DNA of 64,000 bases, taken from Betaproteobacteria bacterium (GTDB lineage Bacteria; Pseudomonadota; Gammaproteobacteria; Burkholderiales; Rhodocyclaceae). Within the stretch, counting starts at the first letter, position 1. The number at the start of each line of letters is the position of its first letter. The stretch lies in contig JAHRYW010000008.1 of NCBI GenBank assembly GCA_020621865.1, positions 58,860 through 122,859 of the forward strand, written 5' to 3'. The notes beneath the pieces are model-generated. The model had not been told where the DNA came from. It worked only from the letters and a program-made list of their open reading frames with translations, and did no database searches. The translations under genes and the position numbers were made by a program. This document shows positions 40,554 through 50,517 of the stretch, in pieces.

Positions 40554-42569
40554 TCAGAAGTGCAGGATGGTCCGGAGGGCGGCGCTGCGGCCCTGTTGCG
40601 GCAACTGCCAGCGGGTGACCGGCAGCAGGTCATCGACGGCCACGGGGTCGCTGTAGCGACGGTCGAACAGGTTGTAGATGCTTAATCCGAGCTCCCACTG
40701 GCTGCTAGCCGGCGCGTAGCGCAGGTTGAAATTGGCCAGCCCGTAAGGGGCCAGGCTTTCGCTGCCGACATTGCCCAGGCGCGCCGCAATCCATTGCCCT
40801 TCTATACCGGCCATCAGGCCGGGAAGGCCAGCCGGTACGGCCAGGTTCAGCTTGGCCATGTGGCGCGGCGAATTATCCAGGCGTTGCGTCTGATCGGCAG
40901 CGTATTGCACCGAATAGCCGGTACGCAGGCGGCTGCCGTTGGACCATTGCCGTTCGTATTCGACTTCCAGGCCGTTGGCCCGGATCGGGCTACCATTGAC
41001 GGCGAGCCCGGTGTTGTCGACCGTCACCATTCTTTCGATATCGAAGTGGTAGACCGTTGCCGTCAGGCGTGATTGCGGGCTGAAACGTTTTTCCCAGGAC
41101 AGTTCGAACGAGCGCATCTTTTCCGGGCGCAGGTCCGGGTTGCCGTAGGCCAGGCCGGGCGTGATGTAGGCCCGCTCATAGACCGACGGCGCCCGGAAGG
41201 CCGTCCCGTACAGCGCCTTGAACAAGCCCCAGTTGTCGGCGTCATGGACAAAGCCGAGGCGCGGACTCCAGAACGGGCGGTAGCCTTCCTGGCGGTTGTG
41301 GCTGATGCCGACGGTGAGCAGGCTGCTGGCGCCGATCTGGATTTCATCCTGAGCGATCAGCGTGAATTGCTTGTTCTGCTGCCGGTCATCGAGGCAGGCG
41401 GCGGGGCCGTAGCCGTAACAGCCGTAGCCCCGGTCAATATTGCGCTGATCCTGGCGGGTATTGGCCTTGTATTCGAAGCCCAGTGTCAGGCGCTGCCCGC
41501 TCCAGGCAGTATTGATCAGGCGGTTTTCGATTCCCCACCAGTTGCCGCGGGCCTTGTCGATATTGATCACACGCGGATCGGGCGGCAGGGCGGCCGAATA
41601 GTCGTAGGGAAAACGGCCGTCGTAGCCGTAGGCGCCGACATTGAAGCGCTGCTCCAGGGTATTCCAGGCATCCAGCTTCCAGTTCCTGGCCAGCTGGAAC
41701 AGGTCATAGTGGTCCGATTCGACATGGCCGCTGTCGTTCGGGATCGTGCCGTAGCTGCCGTGGGGCGCCGCGCGGTCGCGGTCGGCATGGATGAAGGCGG
41801 CGCTCCAGTCGCTGCCCCTGACCTTGACGAACAGTTGGTTCCCGTCTTCGCCGCCGATGCCGTGGATGCGTTGCGAACTGCCGTCGCCGGTCACGTCGTT
41901 GACGCTTCGCGTCCGGCCGTTGGCATCGAATCCTGTGGCCGAGACCAGGACATCGGCGCCGCCCACCTGGCCACCCCAGGTCGCCCGCAAGCGGCGCTCC
42001 GCTCCCGAGCCGAAGCTCAGGCCGATTTCGCTGCCGTTGATGCTCTGGCCGTGGCGCGTGACGATGTTGATCACTCCGAACATCGCGTCGCCGCCATAGA
42101 TCGAGGCGCTTGGCCCGCGAATGATCTCGATGCGTTCGATCAGGCCGATATCGAGCGGGAAGGCCGAGTCGACCGGGCTGCTGGCATAGATGTTTTCATT
42201 GACCAACATGCCGTCGATCAGCATCTGCAGGCGGGGGCGGTAGTCGCCGGGCGCCGAGATGCCGCGCACCCCGGCATAGCCGTAGGTGGCGTCGTCGGTG
42301 ACGTTGAAACCCTGCAGTGTGCGCAGGGCGTCGCCCAGGTTGCGCCAGCCGTAAAGGCGAATGTCCTCGGCGGTCAGGACCGAGACGACCGAGGGGATCT
42401 GGTCGGGGTTCTCGGCAAATTTCGGCGTCGAGATGATTTTGACCTTGAGCAGTTCGTCGAGCGACATCTCGATGGCGTCGATCGCGGCCAGGGCAGGCTT
42501 CGCCAACAACAGCAGGGTAGCGGCCAGCAGCGATGGCAGGGCGCGGGTCAGTGATGCGGGCTGTTTCAT
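40554..42569 (-). CDS. TonB-dependent receptor (gene 3 of TonBDR-YfiR-TonBDR operon)
   Basis: 671 aa. Signal peptide, then AAIDAIEMSLDELLKVKIISTPKFAENP, plug domain (PSVVSVLTAEDIRLYGWRNLGDALRTLQGFNV, positions about 60-95), and a 22-strand barrel ending GRSAALRTILHF with terminal Phe. An STN domain is lacking. Its start overlaps the YfiR stop codon (ATGA). Two Cys in YGCYGYGPAACLDD may form a loop disulfide. Substrate unknown. Confidence 0.9.
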   Translation of the reverse strand: MKQPASLTRALPSLLAATLLLLAKPALAAIDAIEMSLDELLKVKIISTPKFAENPDQIPSVVSVLTAEDIRLYGWRNLGDALRTLQGFNVTDDATYGYAGVRGISAPGDYRPRLQMLIDGMLVNENIYASSPVDSAFPLDIGLIERIEIIRGPSASIYGGDAMFGVINIVTRHGQSINGSEIGLSFGSGAERRLRATWGGQVGGADVLVSATGFDANGRTRSVNDVTGDGSSQRIHGIGGEDGNQLFVKVRGSDWSAAFIHADRDRAAPHGSYGTIPNDSGHVESDHYDLFQLARNWKLDAWNTLEQRFNVGAYGYDGRFPYDYSAALPPDPRVINIDKARGNWWGIENRLINTAWSGQRLTLGFEYKANTRQDQRNIDRGYGCYGYGPAACLDDRQQNKQFTLIAQDEIQIGASSLLTVGISHNRQEGYRPFWSPRLGFVHDADNWGLFKALYGTAFRAPSVYERAYITPGLAYGNPDLRPEKMRSFELSWEKRFSPQSRLTATVYHFDIERMVTVDNTGLAVNGSPIRANGLEVEYERQWSNGSRLRTGYSVQYAADQTQRLDNSPRHMAKLNLAVPAGLPGLMAGIEGQWIAARLGNVGSESLAPYGLANFNLRYAPASSQWELGLSIYNLFDRRYSDPVAVDDLLPVTRWQLPQQGRSAALRTILHF

Positions 42570-43108
42570 CGCGCGGCGCTGGTCATTGGTTTGGCCAGGC
42601 GCAGCATCTGCGGACTGGCGCGCAGGCCGGCACGGGTCAGCGCTTCAACGTTGACCTCGAACTGCAGGCGGCCTTCGCTGCGGATCAGGGCGATGCCACC
42701 ACCTTCGCGGGTGAAGGTCTCGGCATCGCTGACGGTCAGGATGGGCTGCTTGTCCACCCATCGCAAGACAGCTGCTAGGCGGGCTTCTTCCGTGTCGGGA
42801 ATGAACAGTTCCTGGCAGTCGGCGATCTGTTCCGGGCTGTTGACCCGGCGGATGCGCAGTTCGCGCCCGCCAACCTGGCGCCCCTCGTAGCCGGCCAGGT
42901 AAGGTCCCAGGCTGTCGCGGCCGAACAGGCAGAGATTGACCGTCGCCCGGGTGCCGGGAAACTCTACGTATTTCAGGAAATTGACCAGGTAGGCAGCCTT
43001 GAGCTGGGCCTCGGTGGTCGCTTCGCCAAAGCTGGCCGGCATCGTCAACGCCAGGGTCGCCGCGAGGGCAATCCGGGAGACGAGGCGGAGTAGATTCCTG
43101 GCGAACAT
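42566..43108 (-). CDS. YfiR-family periplasmic protein
   Basis: 180 aa. Signal peptide (IALAATLALTMPASFG). YfiR (DUF4154) features: EAQLKAAYLVNFLKYVEFPG, VNLCLFGRDSLG, ADCQELFIPDTEEARLAAVLR, ILTVSDAETFTREGGGIALI. In Pseudomonas YfiR represses the diguanylate cyclase YfiN. Here it sits between two TonB receptors, with no GGDEF or kinase gene in the operon. Confidence 0.9.
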   Translation of the reverse strand: MFARNLLRLVSRIALAATLALTMPASFGEATTEAQLKAAYLVNFLKYVEFPGTRATVNLCLFGRDSLGPYLAGYEGRQVGGRELRIRRVNSPEQIADCQELFIPDTEEARLAAVLRWVDKQPILTVSDAETFTREGGGIALIRSEGRLQFEVNVEALTRAGLRASPQMLRLAKPMTSAAR

Positions 43109-43114
43109 GTTTGA

Positions 43115-45259
43115 TCAGAATCGCCAGTGGGTGCTGATCAGCCACGTCGGAGCAATCTCGGTGGCGGCGGTCGGGATGTAGTCGGAGAGATACTCGAGGC
43201 GCTGCCTGCCGACCAGATTACGGCCGACCAGGGCGAATTCGAGATCCTTGTTGACGCAATAGGCGTAGCGCAGGTCGACGGTGGCGTAACCGGGGATGCG
43301 GGTGAAGGTCGGGGCGCCGCTTGCGCTCGGCACGGTATCGACCAGGTTCAGCCGGTCCATGCCGCTGGTGCCGCGCAGCCAGAGGTCGAATTGCTGGTTG
43401 GGCGTGATGTTCCATTGGGAGCGCAGCGAAACGTGGTGGCGCGGGGCGGCGCGTTCCATGATGTTGCCGTCTTCATTGGCAACGATATTGCTGCTGCGGT
43501 CGGCCTTCAGGCGGCTCCAGCTATACGAGAATTGCAGGCGCCAGCCGGCCACCACCAGCCAGTCGGCCGAAACTTCCACCCCGTCGTTCCAGGCTGCCAG
43601 ACCGTTGACGGTCTGCATCTCGCTGAAGAGTACCGGCGTGCCGAGCGGCAATCCGAAATAGGCGCATTTGCTCGCGTCGACCGGAATGCCGGCCAGCGCA
43701 AACATCGGGTGGCAGCCAAACATGCCGACTTGCTGGCCGGAGCGCAGGTCGGTATAGCGGTAGCGGTAGATATTGATATCGGCGCTGGCATTGGTCGAAA
43801 TCTGCTTGCGGTAACCGAGTTCGATACCCTGCGATTTCTCGGCGGCGAGCTTGCCGGTGGCATTGACGTAGCCGATGACCGGGATATTGGCCGTGAAGGG
43901 CGGGAAGGGGATCGCCGTCTGGACGACCGAAGCGCCGGTCAGGATGGAAATGTCGCGTTCGGCCCGGGCCGAGGTGCGCGGCGCGCTGGCGTACTTGAGC
44001 CAGAGCGAATCGCTGCGCGAAGGCGTCCACAACAGGGTGGCATTGGTCGATACATTGCTGCCGTTGGCGGTGGTGCTGGCCACCCGGATACCGGCGCCGA
44101 GCTTGAGTTGCTCGGGCAGCAGCGTCCAGTCGTCGTGCACAAAAAAGCCGGTGTCGCGCTGGGTGCGATGTCGGCTGTTGATGGCGACATAAGGTTCGTT
44201 GGCACTCATTTCATCGCGGGTGCTGCGATGGTTCAGGCCCCACAGGATGTCGTGGCGGTCGACGGCGAAACGACCCTGGTAATCGAGGTCGACGGTGGTC
44301 AGGGATTCATTGACGAAGTTGTCGATATCGATGGTCGAGCGATTGAGCGAGGCCTGCAGCGACGACTCGATGCCGCTGTCGCCCAGCCAGCGGTAGCGGC
44401 CAACCAGGCTTTCGCTGCTCAGCACTTGGTTTGGCGTCAGCGAGCTTACGTTCAGGCCGGGCTGCGAAAAATCCGGCTGGATGTTCCACAGTTCGGTGGT
44501 TTTCGAGCGGCTGGCGTTGGCCCAGAGGCTCAGATCGCGGCCGCCGCCGATATCGTGGTCGAGGCGAAAGTCGATCACGGCGTTGTTCAGGCGGTCCACG
44601 CTGTCCGCGGTGCTGGCGTATTGCCGGGAAGGTTCGATGTGGCGGGCCTGGGCCGACAATTTCCAGCTGGTACTGTCGCTGACGGCCTGGCCGACGCGGG
44701 CGTAGATGTCGGCCGTTCCCTTGCTGCCGGTGGCGACCGAGACGGCTGCGCCGGTCTGGTTGCGGGTGTGCCGGGTGATGATGTTGATGACGCCATTGAC
44801 GGCGTTGGCGCCCCACATGACGGCCCCGGCGCCGCGGATGATCTCGATGCGCTCGATGTCTTCGAGGGGAACCGGGTCGAGTTCCCAGGTCACGCCGGCA
44901 AACAGCGGGTGGTAGAGGCTGCGGCCGTCGACCAGCACCTGCAGCTTGTTGGCGAAGCGGCCATTGAAGCTGCGCGCGGTGACGGCGTAGCGGCCGTTGT
45001 CGATCTGGGCGACCTGGATGCCCGGGGCCATGCGCAAGACGTCGGGCAGGGCCTGGGCGCCGGAGCGGCGGATGTCCTCGGCAGTGATCACGAAGGCAGC
45101 GGCGGGAACGTCGGCCAGGCTCTGGCTCTTGCGGGCCACCGAGGTGATGTCGGTCTTGACCAGATCCTCAAGGCTCATTTCGTCGAGCATATCGCCTGCG
45201 GCATGGCTGGCCGCGTTGAAGGCGACCAGGATGGCAATTGATAAGCAGGCCCGCTTCAT
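43115..45259 (-). CDS. TonB-dependent receptor (gene 1 of TonBDR-YfiR-TonBDR operon)
   Basis: 714 aa. Signal peptide MKRACLSIAILVAFNAASHA, then DEMSLEDLVKTDITSVARK, the plug (VPAAAFVITAEDIRRSGA, LQVLVDGRSLYHPLFAGV, GAGAVMWGANAVNGVINIIT) and barrel ending TWLISTHWRF. The same MSLEDLV/MSLDELL lead occurs in its operon partner, so the two belong to one subclass. It lies 172 bp downstream of modC with an AT-rich inverted repeat between. Confidence 0.9.
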   Translation of the reverse strand: MKRACLSIAILVAFNAASHAAGDMLDEMSLEDLVKTDITSVARKSQSLADVPAAAFVITAEDIRRSGAQALPDVLRMAPGIQVAQIDNGRYAVTARSFNGRFANKLQVLVDGRSLYHPLFAGVTWELDPVPLEDIERIEIIRGAGAVMWGANAVNGVINIITRHTRNQTGAAVSVATGSKGTADIYARVGQAVSDSTSWKLSAQARHIEPSRQYASTADSVDRLNNAVIDFRLDHDIGGGRDLSLWANASRSKTTELWNIQPDFSQPGLNVSSLTPNQVLSSESLVGRYRWLGDSGIESSLQASLNRSTIDIDNFVNESLTTVDLDYQGRFAVDRHDILWGLNHRSTRDEMSANEPYVAINSRHRTQRDTGFFVHDDWTLLPEQLKLGAGIRVASTTANGSNVSTNATLLWTPSRSDSLWLKYASAPRTSARAERDISILTGASVVQTAIPFPPFTANIPVIGYVNATGKLAAEKSQGIELGYRKQISTNASADINIYRYRYTDLRSGQQVGMFGCHPMFALAGIPVDASKCAYFGLPLGTPVLFSEMQTVNGLAAWNDGVEVSADWLVVAGWRLQFSYSWSRLKADRSSNIVANEDGNIMERAAPRHHVSLRSQWNITPNQQFDLWLRGTSGMDRLNLVDTVPSASGAPTFTRIPGYATVDLRYAYCVNKDLEFALVGRNLVGRQRLEYLSDYIPTAATEIAPTWLISTHWRF

Positions 45260-45324
45260 TGGTTGTCCCTGACGACAATTCGATCCTGGCTTTTAGGCAT
45301 GGCCGGCATCGCGGCGGATCGTTT

Positions 45325-45362
45325 ATTAGTTATGAATTAATGTTGGCGTAATTATAACTAAT
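45325..45362. promoter_or_regulatory. AT-rich inverted repeat between modC and the TonBDR operon
   Basis: ATTAGTTATGAATTA (45325-45339) is repeated inverted as TAATTATAACTAAT (45349-45362), with one bulged base and a 9-nt centre. It lies 65-105 bp upstream of the TonBDR start, so it may be an operator. GTTAT...ATAAC halves are reminiscent of ModE sites but with wider spacing. It could also be the modC terminator. Confidence 0.5.
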
Positions 45363-45431
45363 GTAATAAACATGTCCCCGGTGAAGTAGTTGGCGGCGAT
45401 CCCGAGGCAGCCAGGGGGCAGCGGGAGGGGC

Positions 45432-46511
45432 TCAGGCGAGCAGGGCGACGGCCTTGATCTGGGCGCGCAGGGCGAGGCCGGGGCGGATGTCCAGCTTGTT
45501 GGCCGAGCGTTGGGTGATGCGGGCGAGCAGCGGTTCGCCGGCGACATCGAGCCGGACCAGCACGTGGCCGGGGGTGTCGGTCGGCGCCAGGTCGACGACG
45601 ACGGCGGCGACACAATTAAGAATGCTGGTCTGCACCTGCGGGACCAGGGCCAGGCTGACGTCGCGGGCGTGGATGCGGCAGCGCAGCCAGCTGCCGACTT
45701 CTGCATGGCAGCGGGTGACGTAGATGGCGCCACCGGGAAATTCGAGGCGGCTCAGGTTGTCCGCCTCGTGGGCGGCGACGCAGGCTTCGATGACGACGCC
45801 AGCATCGTCGGCAAAGGCCGCCGGCAGGTCGATGCGGCTCAGGACCTCGTTGAGCGCGCCGCTAGCGACGACCCGGCCTTCGTCGAGCAGGACCAGGTGA
45901 TCGGCCAGGCGGGCGACTTCGTCCGGTGCGTGGCTGACGTAGACGACGGGAATGGCCAGTTCGCGGTGCAGGCGTTCGAGGTAGGGCAGGATTTCCTGCT
46001 TGCGCTTGAAATCCAGCGCGGCCAGCGGCTCGTCCATCAGCAGGATCTTGGGCGCGGCGAGCAGGGCGCGGGCGATGGCGACGCGCTGGCGTTCGCCGCC
46101 GGATAGCTGGCCGGGCGAACGGTCGAGCAGGTGGGCGATGCCGAGCAATTCGGCCATTTCCGGCAGGGAAACTCCGAATGCTACGGTCGCCGCCCTTTTT
46201 TGCCCGAATTCCATATTTTTTCGCACCGACAGGTGCGGGAACAGGCTGGCTTCCTGGAAGACGACGCCGAGGGAGCGCTGGTGCGGCGGTACGAAAAGGC
46301 TGCGCGATTCATCCTGCCAGACCTCGTCGCCGACGGCGAAATAGCCTCCCGGCGCCCGCTCCAGGCCGGCCATGGCGCGCAGGGCAGTGGTCTTGCCCGA
46401 GCCGGAATGGCCGAACAGCGCGGTGACGCCGCGACCGGGCAGTTGCAGATCGACATCGAGGCTGAAGTCGCGCCGGTCGACGCGGAAGCGGGCGTGGATA
46501 TCGTCGCTCAT
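45432..46511 (-). CDS. modC: Molybdate ABC transporter ATP-binding protein ModC
   Basis: 359 aa. Walker [10 protein letters not shown], signature [10 protein letters not shown], Walker [13 protein letters not shown], and a C-terminal Mop/TOBE domain ([24 protein letters not shown]). The start overlaps the modB stop (ATGA). A dispersed-motif copy encodes part of the variable linker [16 protein letters not shown] ahead of the signature. The ModBC transporter imports molybdate (and tungstate). Confidence 0.95.
   Translation of the reverse strand: MSDDIHARFRVDRRDFSLDVDLQLPGRGVTALFGHSGSGKTTALRAMAGLERAPGGYFAVGDEVWQDESRSLFVPPHQRSLGVVFQEASLFPHLSVRKNMEFGQKRAATVAFGVSLPEMAELLGIAHLLDRSPGQLSGGERQRVAIARALLAAPKILLMDEPLAALDFKRKQEILPYLERLHRELAIPVVYVSHAPDEVARLADHLVLLDEGRVVASGALNEVLSRIDLPAAFADDAGVVIEACVAAHEADNLSRLEFPGGAIYVTRCHAEVGSWLRCRIHARDVSLALVPQVQTSILNCVAAVVVDLAPTDTPGHVLVRLDVAGEPLLARITQRSANKLDIRPGLALRAQIKAVALLA
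46176..46222 (+). repeat. Dispersed A-tract motif, copy D (inside modC)
   Basis: GAATGCTACGGTC, GCCGCCC, T6, GCCCGAATTCCATA, T6. The core 12-mer is exact, but the following tract is T rather than A on this strand. It lies antisense within modC, in frame. Confidence 0.5.
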
Positions 46512-47194
46512 GGCGTCTTCCGTCGCGCCGGGTTGAAAGTGTACAGCGCGAGCAGCACGGCGAAGCTGAACAGCACCATGCCGCCGGCCAGCCAGTGGGC
46601 CTGGGCGTATTCGAGTGCCTCGACGTGGTCGTAGATCTGCACCGAGACGACGCGGGTTTTATCCGGGATGTTACCGCCGATCATCAGCACGATGCCGAAT
46701 TCGCCGACCGTGTGGGCAAAGCCGAGGATGGAGCCGGACAGGAAGCCGGGTTTGGCCAGCGGCACGGCCACCGACCAGAAGGCGTCCCACGGGCTGGCGC
46801 GAAGCGTCGCGGCGACTTCCAGCGGCCGCTCGCCGATCGCCTCGAAGGCGTTCTGGATCGGCTGGACGACGAAGGGTAGCGAGTAGAACACCGAGGCGAT
46901 GACCAGGCCGGGGAAGGTGAATGGCAAGAGGCCGAGGCCGAGCGACTTTGTCAATTGGCCGAGCGGCCCGTGCGGGCCCATGACGACGAGCAGGTAAAAG
47001 CCGATCACGGTCGGCGGCAGGACCAGTGGCAGTGCGACGACCGCGCCGACCGCGCCCTTGAAGATCGAACGGGTGCGGGCCAGCCACCAGGCGATGGGCG
47101 TGCCGATGACGAGCAGTAACAGGGTGACGACCGTCGCCAGCTTCAGCGTCAGCCAGACGGCGGCCAAATCGGCGGAATACGCGGCGCTTTCCAT
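46508..47194 (-). CDS. modB: Molybdate ABC transporter permease ModB
   Basis: 228 aa. Five to six spans; ABC permease EAA loop [22 protein letters not shown], and [20 protein letters not shown]. Starts 16 nt downstream of the nifX-like stop codon. Confidence 0.95.
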   Translation of the reverse strand: MESAAYSADLAAVWLTLKLATVVTLLLLVIGTPIAWWLARTRSIFKGAVGAVVALPLVLPPTVIGFYLLVVMGPHGPLGQLTKSLGLGLLPFTFPGLVIASVFYSLPFVVQPIQNAFEAIGERPLEVAATLRASPWDAFWSVAVPLAKPGFLSGSILGFAHTVGEFGIVLMIGGNIPDKTRVVSVQIYDHVEALEYAQAHWLAGGMVLFSFAVLLALYTFNPARRKTP

Positions 47195-47210
47195 GCGGTT
47201 TGGGGGTTTC

Positions 47211-47603
47211 TTAGTGCCTTGAGAACAGATCGCGCAGTTTACACAGGCTGGTCGTGATGTCGAAGCGCGGATCGGCCAGCGCCTCGCCGGCCAGGATGCG
47301 GGTGATGGCGACGGCCGGGTCGCCTTCGCCGGTGGTCAGCACTTCGGCGCCGCGTTTTTTCATGTGGCGGACGAAGCCGTCGCCGGCGCTGGCGCAGACG
47401 ACGAGGTCGACGCCGTCGAGCGGGTGCGGCCCGTCGTCGGCGAACACGTGCAGGACCTGTTCCTTGGCCAGGTCGACCCGGTGGGGCGGCGGCAGCAACT
47501 GGTTGGAGCGGTGTTGCGACAGGTCGTAAACCAGCCATTGTCGGGTTTGCCCCGCATGGCCGCTGACGGCGGTGAATTCCTTGGTGGCGATGGCGATTTT
47601 CAT
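47211..47603 (-). CDS. NifX/NifB-tail-type Mo-Fe cluster-binding protein
   Basis: 130 aa, a single NifX/NafY domain: [23 protein letters not shown] (about 1-23), [41 protein letters not shown]. Such proteins bind FeMo-co or NifB-co. It lies inside the mod operon between modD and modB, which suggests that incoming molybdenum and nitrogenase cofactor assembly are coupled. Confidence 0.85.
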   Translation of the reverse strand: MKIAIATKEFTAVSGHAGQTRQWLVYDLSQHRSNQLLPPPHRVDLAKEQVLHVFADDGPHPLDGVDLVVCASAGDGFVRHMKKRGAEVLTTGEGDPAVAITRILAGEALADPRFDITTSLCKLRDLFSRH

Positions 47604-47616
47604 GGTGAACGCGCTT

Positions 47617-48465
47617 CTAGACGGCAGTGATGGTCACCGCCACATCGCGTGGCGGGGCGAAATACGGGGCCGAAGTGACCAGGATGTCGGCGCCGGCCCG
47701 CGCATAAGCTTCTGCATTAGCAGAATTTATGCCGCCTGCTGCGGCCACCCGAGTCTGGGCGCCGGCCGGCATGGCGCGTTTGATACGCGCGATGGCCTCG
47801 GGCGGCATTTTTTCCAGTTGCAGGATGTCGGCGCCGGCCTGTTGCCAGACCAGGGCTTCGGCCTCGTCGCCGACTTCGATGACGACGGCGCGTTCCGGCC
47901 ACTGGCGGTGCAGGCGCAGGACGGTGGCGGCCGGTGGCTCGTCGCCGAGAAAGGCGCGATGTTCGGCGAAGACGAGCAGGGTTTCCGAGAGGCTCAGCCG
48001 GTGCGGGCTGGCACCGCCGCAGAGCACGGCCTTGATGGCCGCCGCCTTGGTGCCGGGGAAGTTCTTGCGGGTGCAGGCGACGCCGATTTCCGGGTTGCCC
48101 CGGCGGGCGGCGGCGACGATCCCGGCCGTGCTGCTGGCGATTCCCGACAGGTATTCGATCAGGGTCTGGGCGGTTTTCCAGACGGCATGCAAGGCCGCGG
48201 CCTCGCCGGCCAGGCTGAGGATTTCGTCGCCGGCGGCCAGTCGTTCGCCACTGCTCCGGATCGGGCCAGCCAGCTGCAAGCCGCGCAACTGGCCCAGGCG
48301 CAGCGCCTCCTCGGCGCCGCACAACACCATCTCGCCCCGCGCCCGGAAGACCATCCGCCCCGGCTGCCCGCCGATGGCCAGCGCCTGCGTGGTCGCGTCG
48401 CCGCACGGGACGTCATCCTGAAGCAGCGATTCGAGCAGGGGATCGGGCAGCGTGTAGGGGCTCAT
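47617..48465 (-). CDS. modD: ModD, quinolinate phosphoribosyltransferase-like molybdenum protein
   Basis: 282 aa, nicotinate-nucleotide pyrophosphorylase fold: LLQDDVPCGDATTQALAI, ACTRKNFPGTKAAAIKAVLCGGASPHRLSLSETLLVF, AAAGGINSANAEAYARAGADILVTSAPYFAPP. ModD is a QPRTase paralogue fixed in mod operons of nitrogen fixers; its reaction is unproven. It is not NadC, since nadA and nadB are absent here. Confidence 0.92.
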   Translation of the reverse strand: MSPYTLPDPLLESLLQDDVPCGDATTQALAIGGQPGRMVFRARGEMVLCGAEEALRLGQLRGLQLAGPIRSSGERLAAGDEILSLAGEAAALHAVWKTAQTLIEYLSGIASSTAGIVAAARRGNPEIGVACTRKNFPGTKAAAIKAVLCGGASPHRLSLSETLLVFAEHRAFLGDEPPAATVLRLHRQWPERAVVIEVGDEAEALVWQQAGADILQLEKMPPEAIARIKRAMPAGAQTRVAAAGGINSANAEAYARAGADILVTSAPYFAPPRDVAVTITAV

Positions 48466-48478
48466 GCGGCGCCAGGTC

Positions 48479-49243
<765 letters not shown>

Positions 49244-49287
49244 TTAAGGCGAATGGTTGTGCCGGGCTGCGGGCGGTATTGGCCGGT

Positions 49288-49491
49288 TCAGTCCTTGTCG
49301 GCAGTCGGCGGCGCTGCGGTGTCGGCGGGAATCCCGGCCTTCTCGGCGCAACTGTCCGGCTCGGACGGATTCAGGCCGATGGCGAATTTCGGCAGCCGGG
49401 AGGCGCCGAGGCCACCGCAGCAGCCGTGGGCCAGGGCGGCGCCGCGGCTGATTTCAAAAGGCTTGTCGTCGGGCGGCGTGGATTGGCTCAT
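49288..49491 (-). CDS. Small Cys-containing protein of the mod operon, 67 aa
   Basis: From the ATG at 49491 with GGAAAG at 5 nt. Sequence MSQSTPPDDKPFEISRGAAL, then AHGCCGGLGASRLPKFAIGL, then NPSEPDSCAEK. The vicinal Cys-Cys plus a third Cys could bind metal or a cofactor. It lies between modE (20 nt) and modA (63 nt), so it is co-transcribed. I do not recognise a named family. Confidence 0.6.
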   Translation of the reverse strand: MSQSTPPDDKPFEISRGAALAHGCCGGLGASRLPKFAIGLNPSEPDSCAEKAGIPADTAAPPTADKD

Positions 49492-49510
49492 GCGGCTTTC
49501 CTTTCGTGGC

Positions 49511-50335
49511 TCAAGCGTATTTGCAGAGGATGACGGCCGAGGCCTTGAAGACGGCGCAGGCTTGTTCGCCGACGGCAAGGCCGAGGCGTTCGACGCTGTC
49601 GTGGGTGACGACGGCGCAGACCGATTTGCCGCTCTTCATGGTCAGCGTGATTTCGGAATTGACCGGGCCGTCGTGAATGCGGGTGATCTCGCCCCACAGA
49701 TGGTTGCGCGCGCTGGTTTTCAGCGTCGGGTCGTTGAGCAGCAGCACGGAGGACGATTTGACCAGGGCGTTGATTTCCATGCCGATTTTCACTCCCAGGC
49801 TTTCCGCCGAGTCGCCGGTGATGACGGCAACGATTTCGTTATCGTCGTCCAGCTTGAGGCGGACCTCGAAATCGACATGGCCCTCGCGCAGGCCGACGAT
49901 ATGGCCGGCGAACTGGTTGCGGGCGCTGGTCTTCATCGACATCCGCTTGAGCAGTTGGCGAAACTGCTTGAAGTCGCTGGCCTGGCCGTCGTTCATGCTT
50001 TCCGTCAGGCGGTCGAGGGCGGCCTGGTATTCGGCTTCCAGCGCCCGGTAGAGGGCGATCACTTTCTTGCCGTAGTCGGTCAGCAGCGTGCCGCCGCCAT
50101 GCTTGCCGCCGGTCGAGCGCTGGACCAGCGGCTGGTCGGCCAGGTTGTTCATCGCATCGACGGCATCCCAGGCGGCCTTGTAGGAAAGCGGCACGGCTTT
50201 TGCGGCCTGCGAGATGGAGCCGTGCTGGTCGATGGCTTCGAGCAGGCGAATCCGGGTGTCGCCGAGAAAGGTGCCGAATTCGGAATCGACTTCGAGTTTG
50301 CCGCGCAGGCGGTGCAGGATATTGTCCATGGTCAT
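49511..50335 (-). CDS. modE: Molybdate-responsive regulator ModE
   Basis: 274 aa. LysR-like winged HTH (DTRIRLLEAIDQHGSISQAAKAVPLSYKAAWDAVDAMNN, about 27-65) with a RSTGGKHGGGT wing, then two Mop/TOBE domains (SARNQFAGHIVGLREG, SARNHLWGEITRIHDG) that bind molybdate. The ATG (50335 or 50329) lies next to a ModE operator-like palindrome, so the gene is probably autoregulated. Divergent from the mop gene. Confidence 0.95.
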   Translation of the reverse strand: MTMDNILHRLRGKLEVDSEFGTFLGDTRIRLLEAIDQHGSISQAAKAVPLSYKAAWDAVDAMNNLADQPLVQRSTGGKHGGGTLLTDYGKKVIALYRALEAEYQAALDRLTESMNDGQASDFKQFRQLLKRMSMKTSARNQFAGHIVGLREGHVDFEVRLKLDDDNEIVAVITGDSAESLGVKIGMEINALVKSSSVLLLNDPTLKTSARNHLWGEITRIHDGPVNSEITLTMKSGKSVCAVVTHDSVERLGLAVGEQACAVFKASAVILCKYA

Positions 50336-50340
50336 TGCTG

Positions 50341-50358
50341 GTTATCTATATACATAAC
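50341..50358. promoter_or_regulatory. ModE operator-like palindrome upstream of modE
   Basis: GTTATCTATATACATAAC is a near-perfect 18-bp palindrome (one mismatched pair) directly upstream of modE. Half-sites of GTTAT-ATATA type match the E. coli ModE operator style. Confidence 0.72.
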
Positions 50359-50454
50359 ACTATAACGCAACTGATCGAATCGCGCCGAATCGCTTGCGCT
50401 ATGGTTGATTTCGTAAAACGCTACTCGGTAAAGTGTCATCAACGCGACAGTATT

Positions 50455-50478
50455 CGTTAGTTATTGATGTATATAGCG
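50455..50478. promoter_or_regulatory. ModE operator-like site upstream of mop
   Basis: 24-bp element with CGTTAG at one end and TATAGCG at the other (CGYTA ... TARCG), with TATATA-type internal bases, about 40-63 bp upstream of mop. Confidence 0.65.
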
Positions 50479-50517
50479 AGAAACGGGCCAGCTTTTTCAA
50501 CCATCCAGGAGAGCAGC

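Noticed and set aside
43127-45241. 704-codon open frame antisense to the first TonB receptor
   Set aside because: Same reason: low-complexity Val/Ala/Gly/Asp composition and complete overlap with a well-supported receptor gene.
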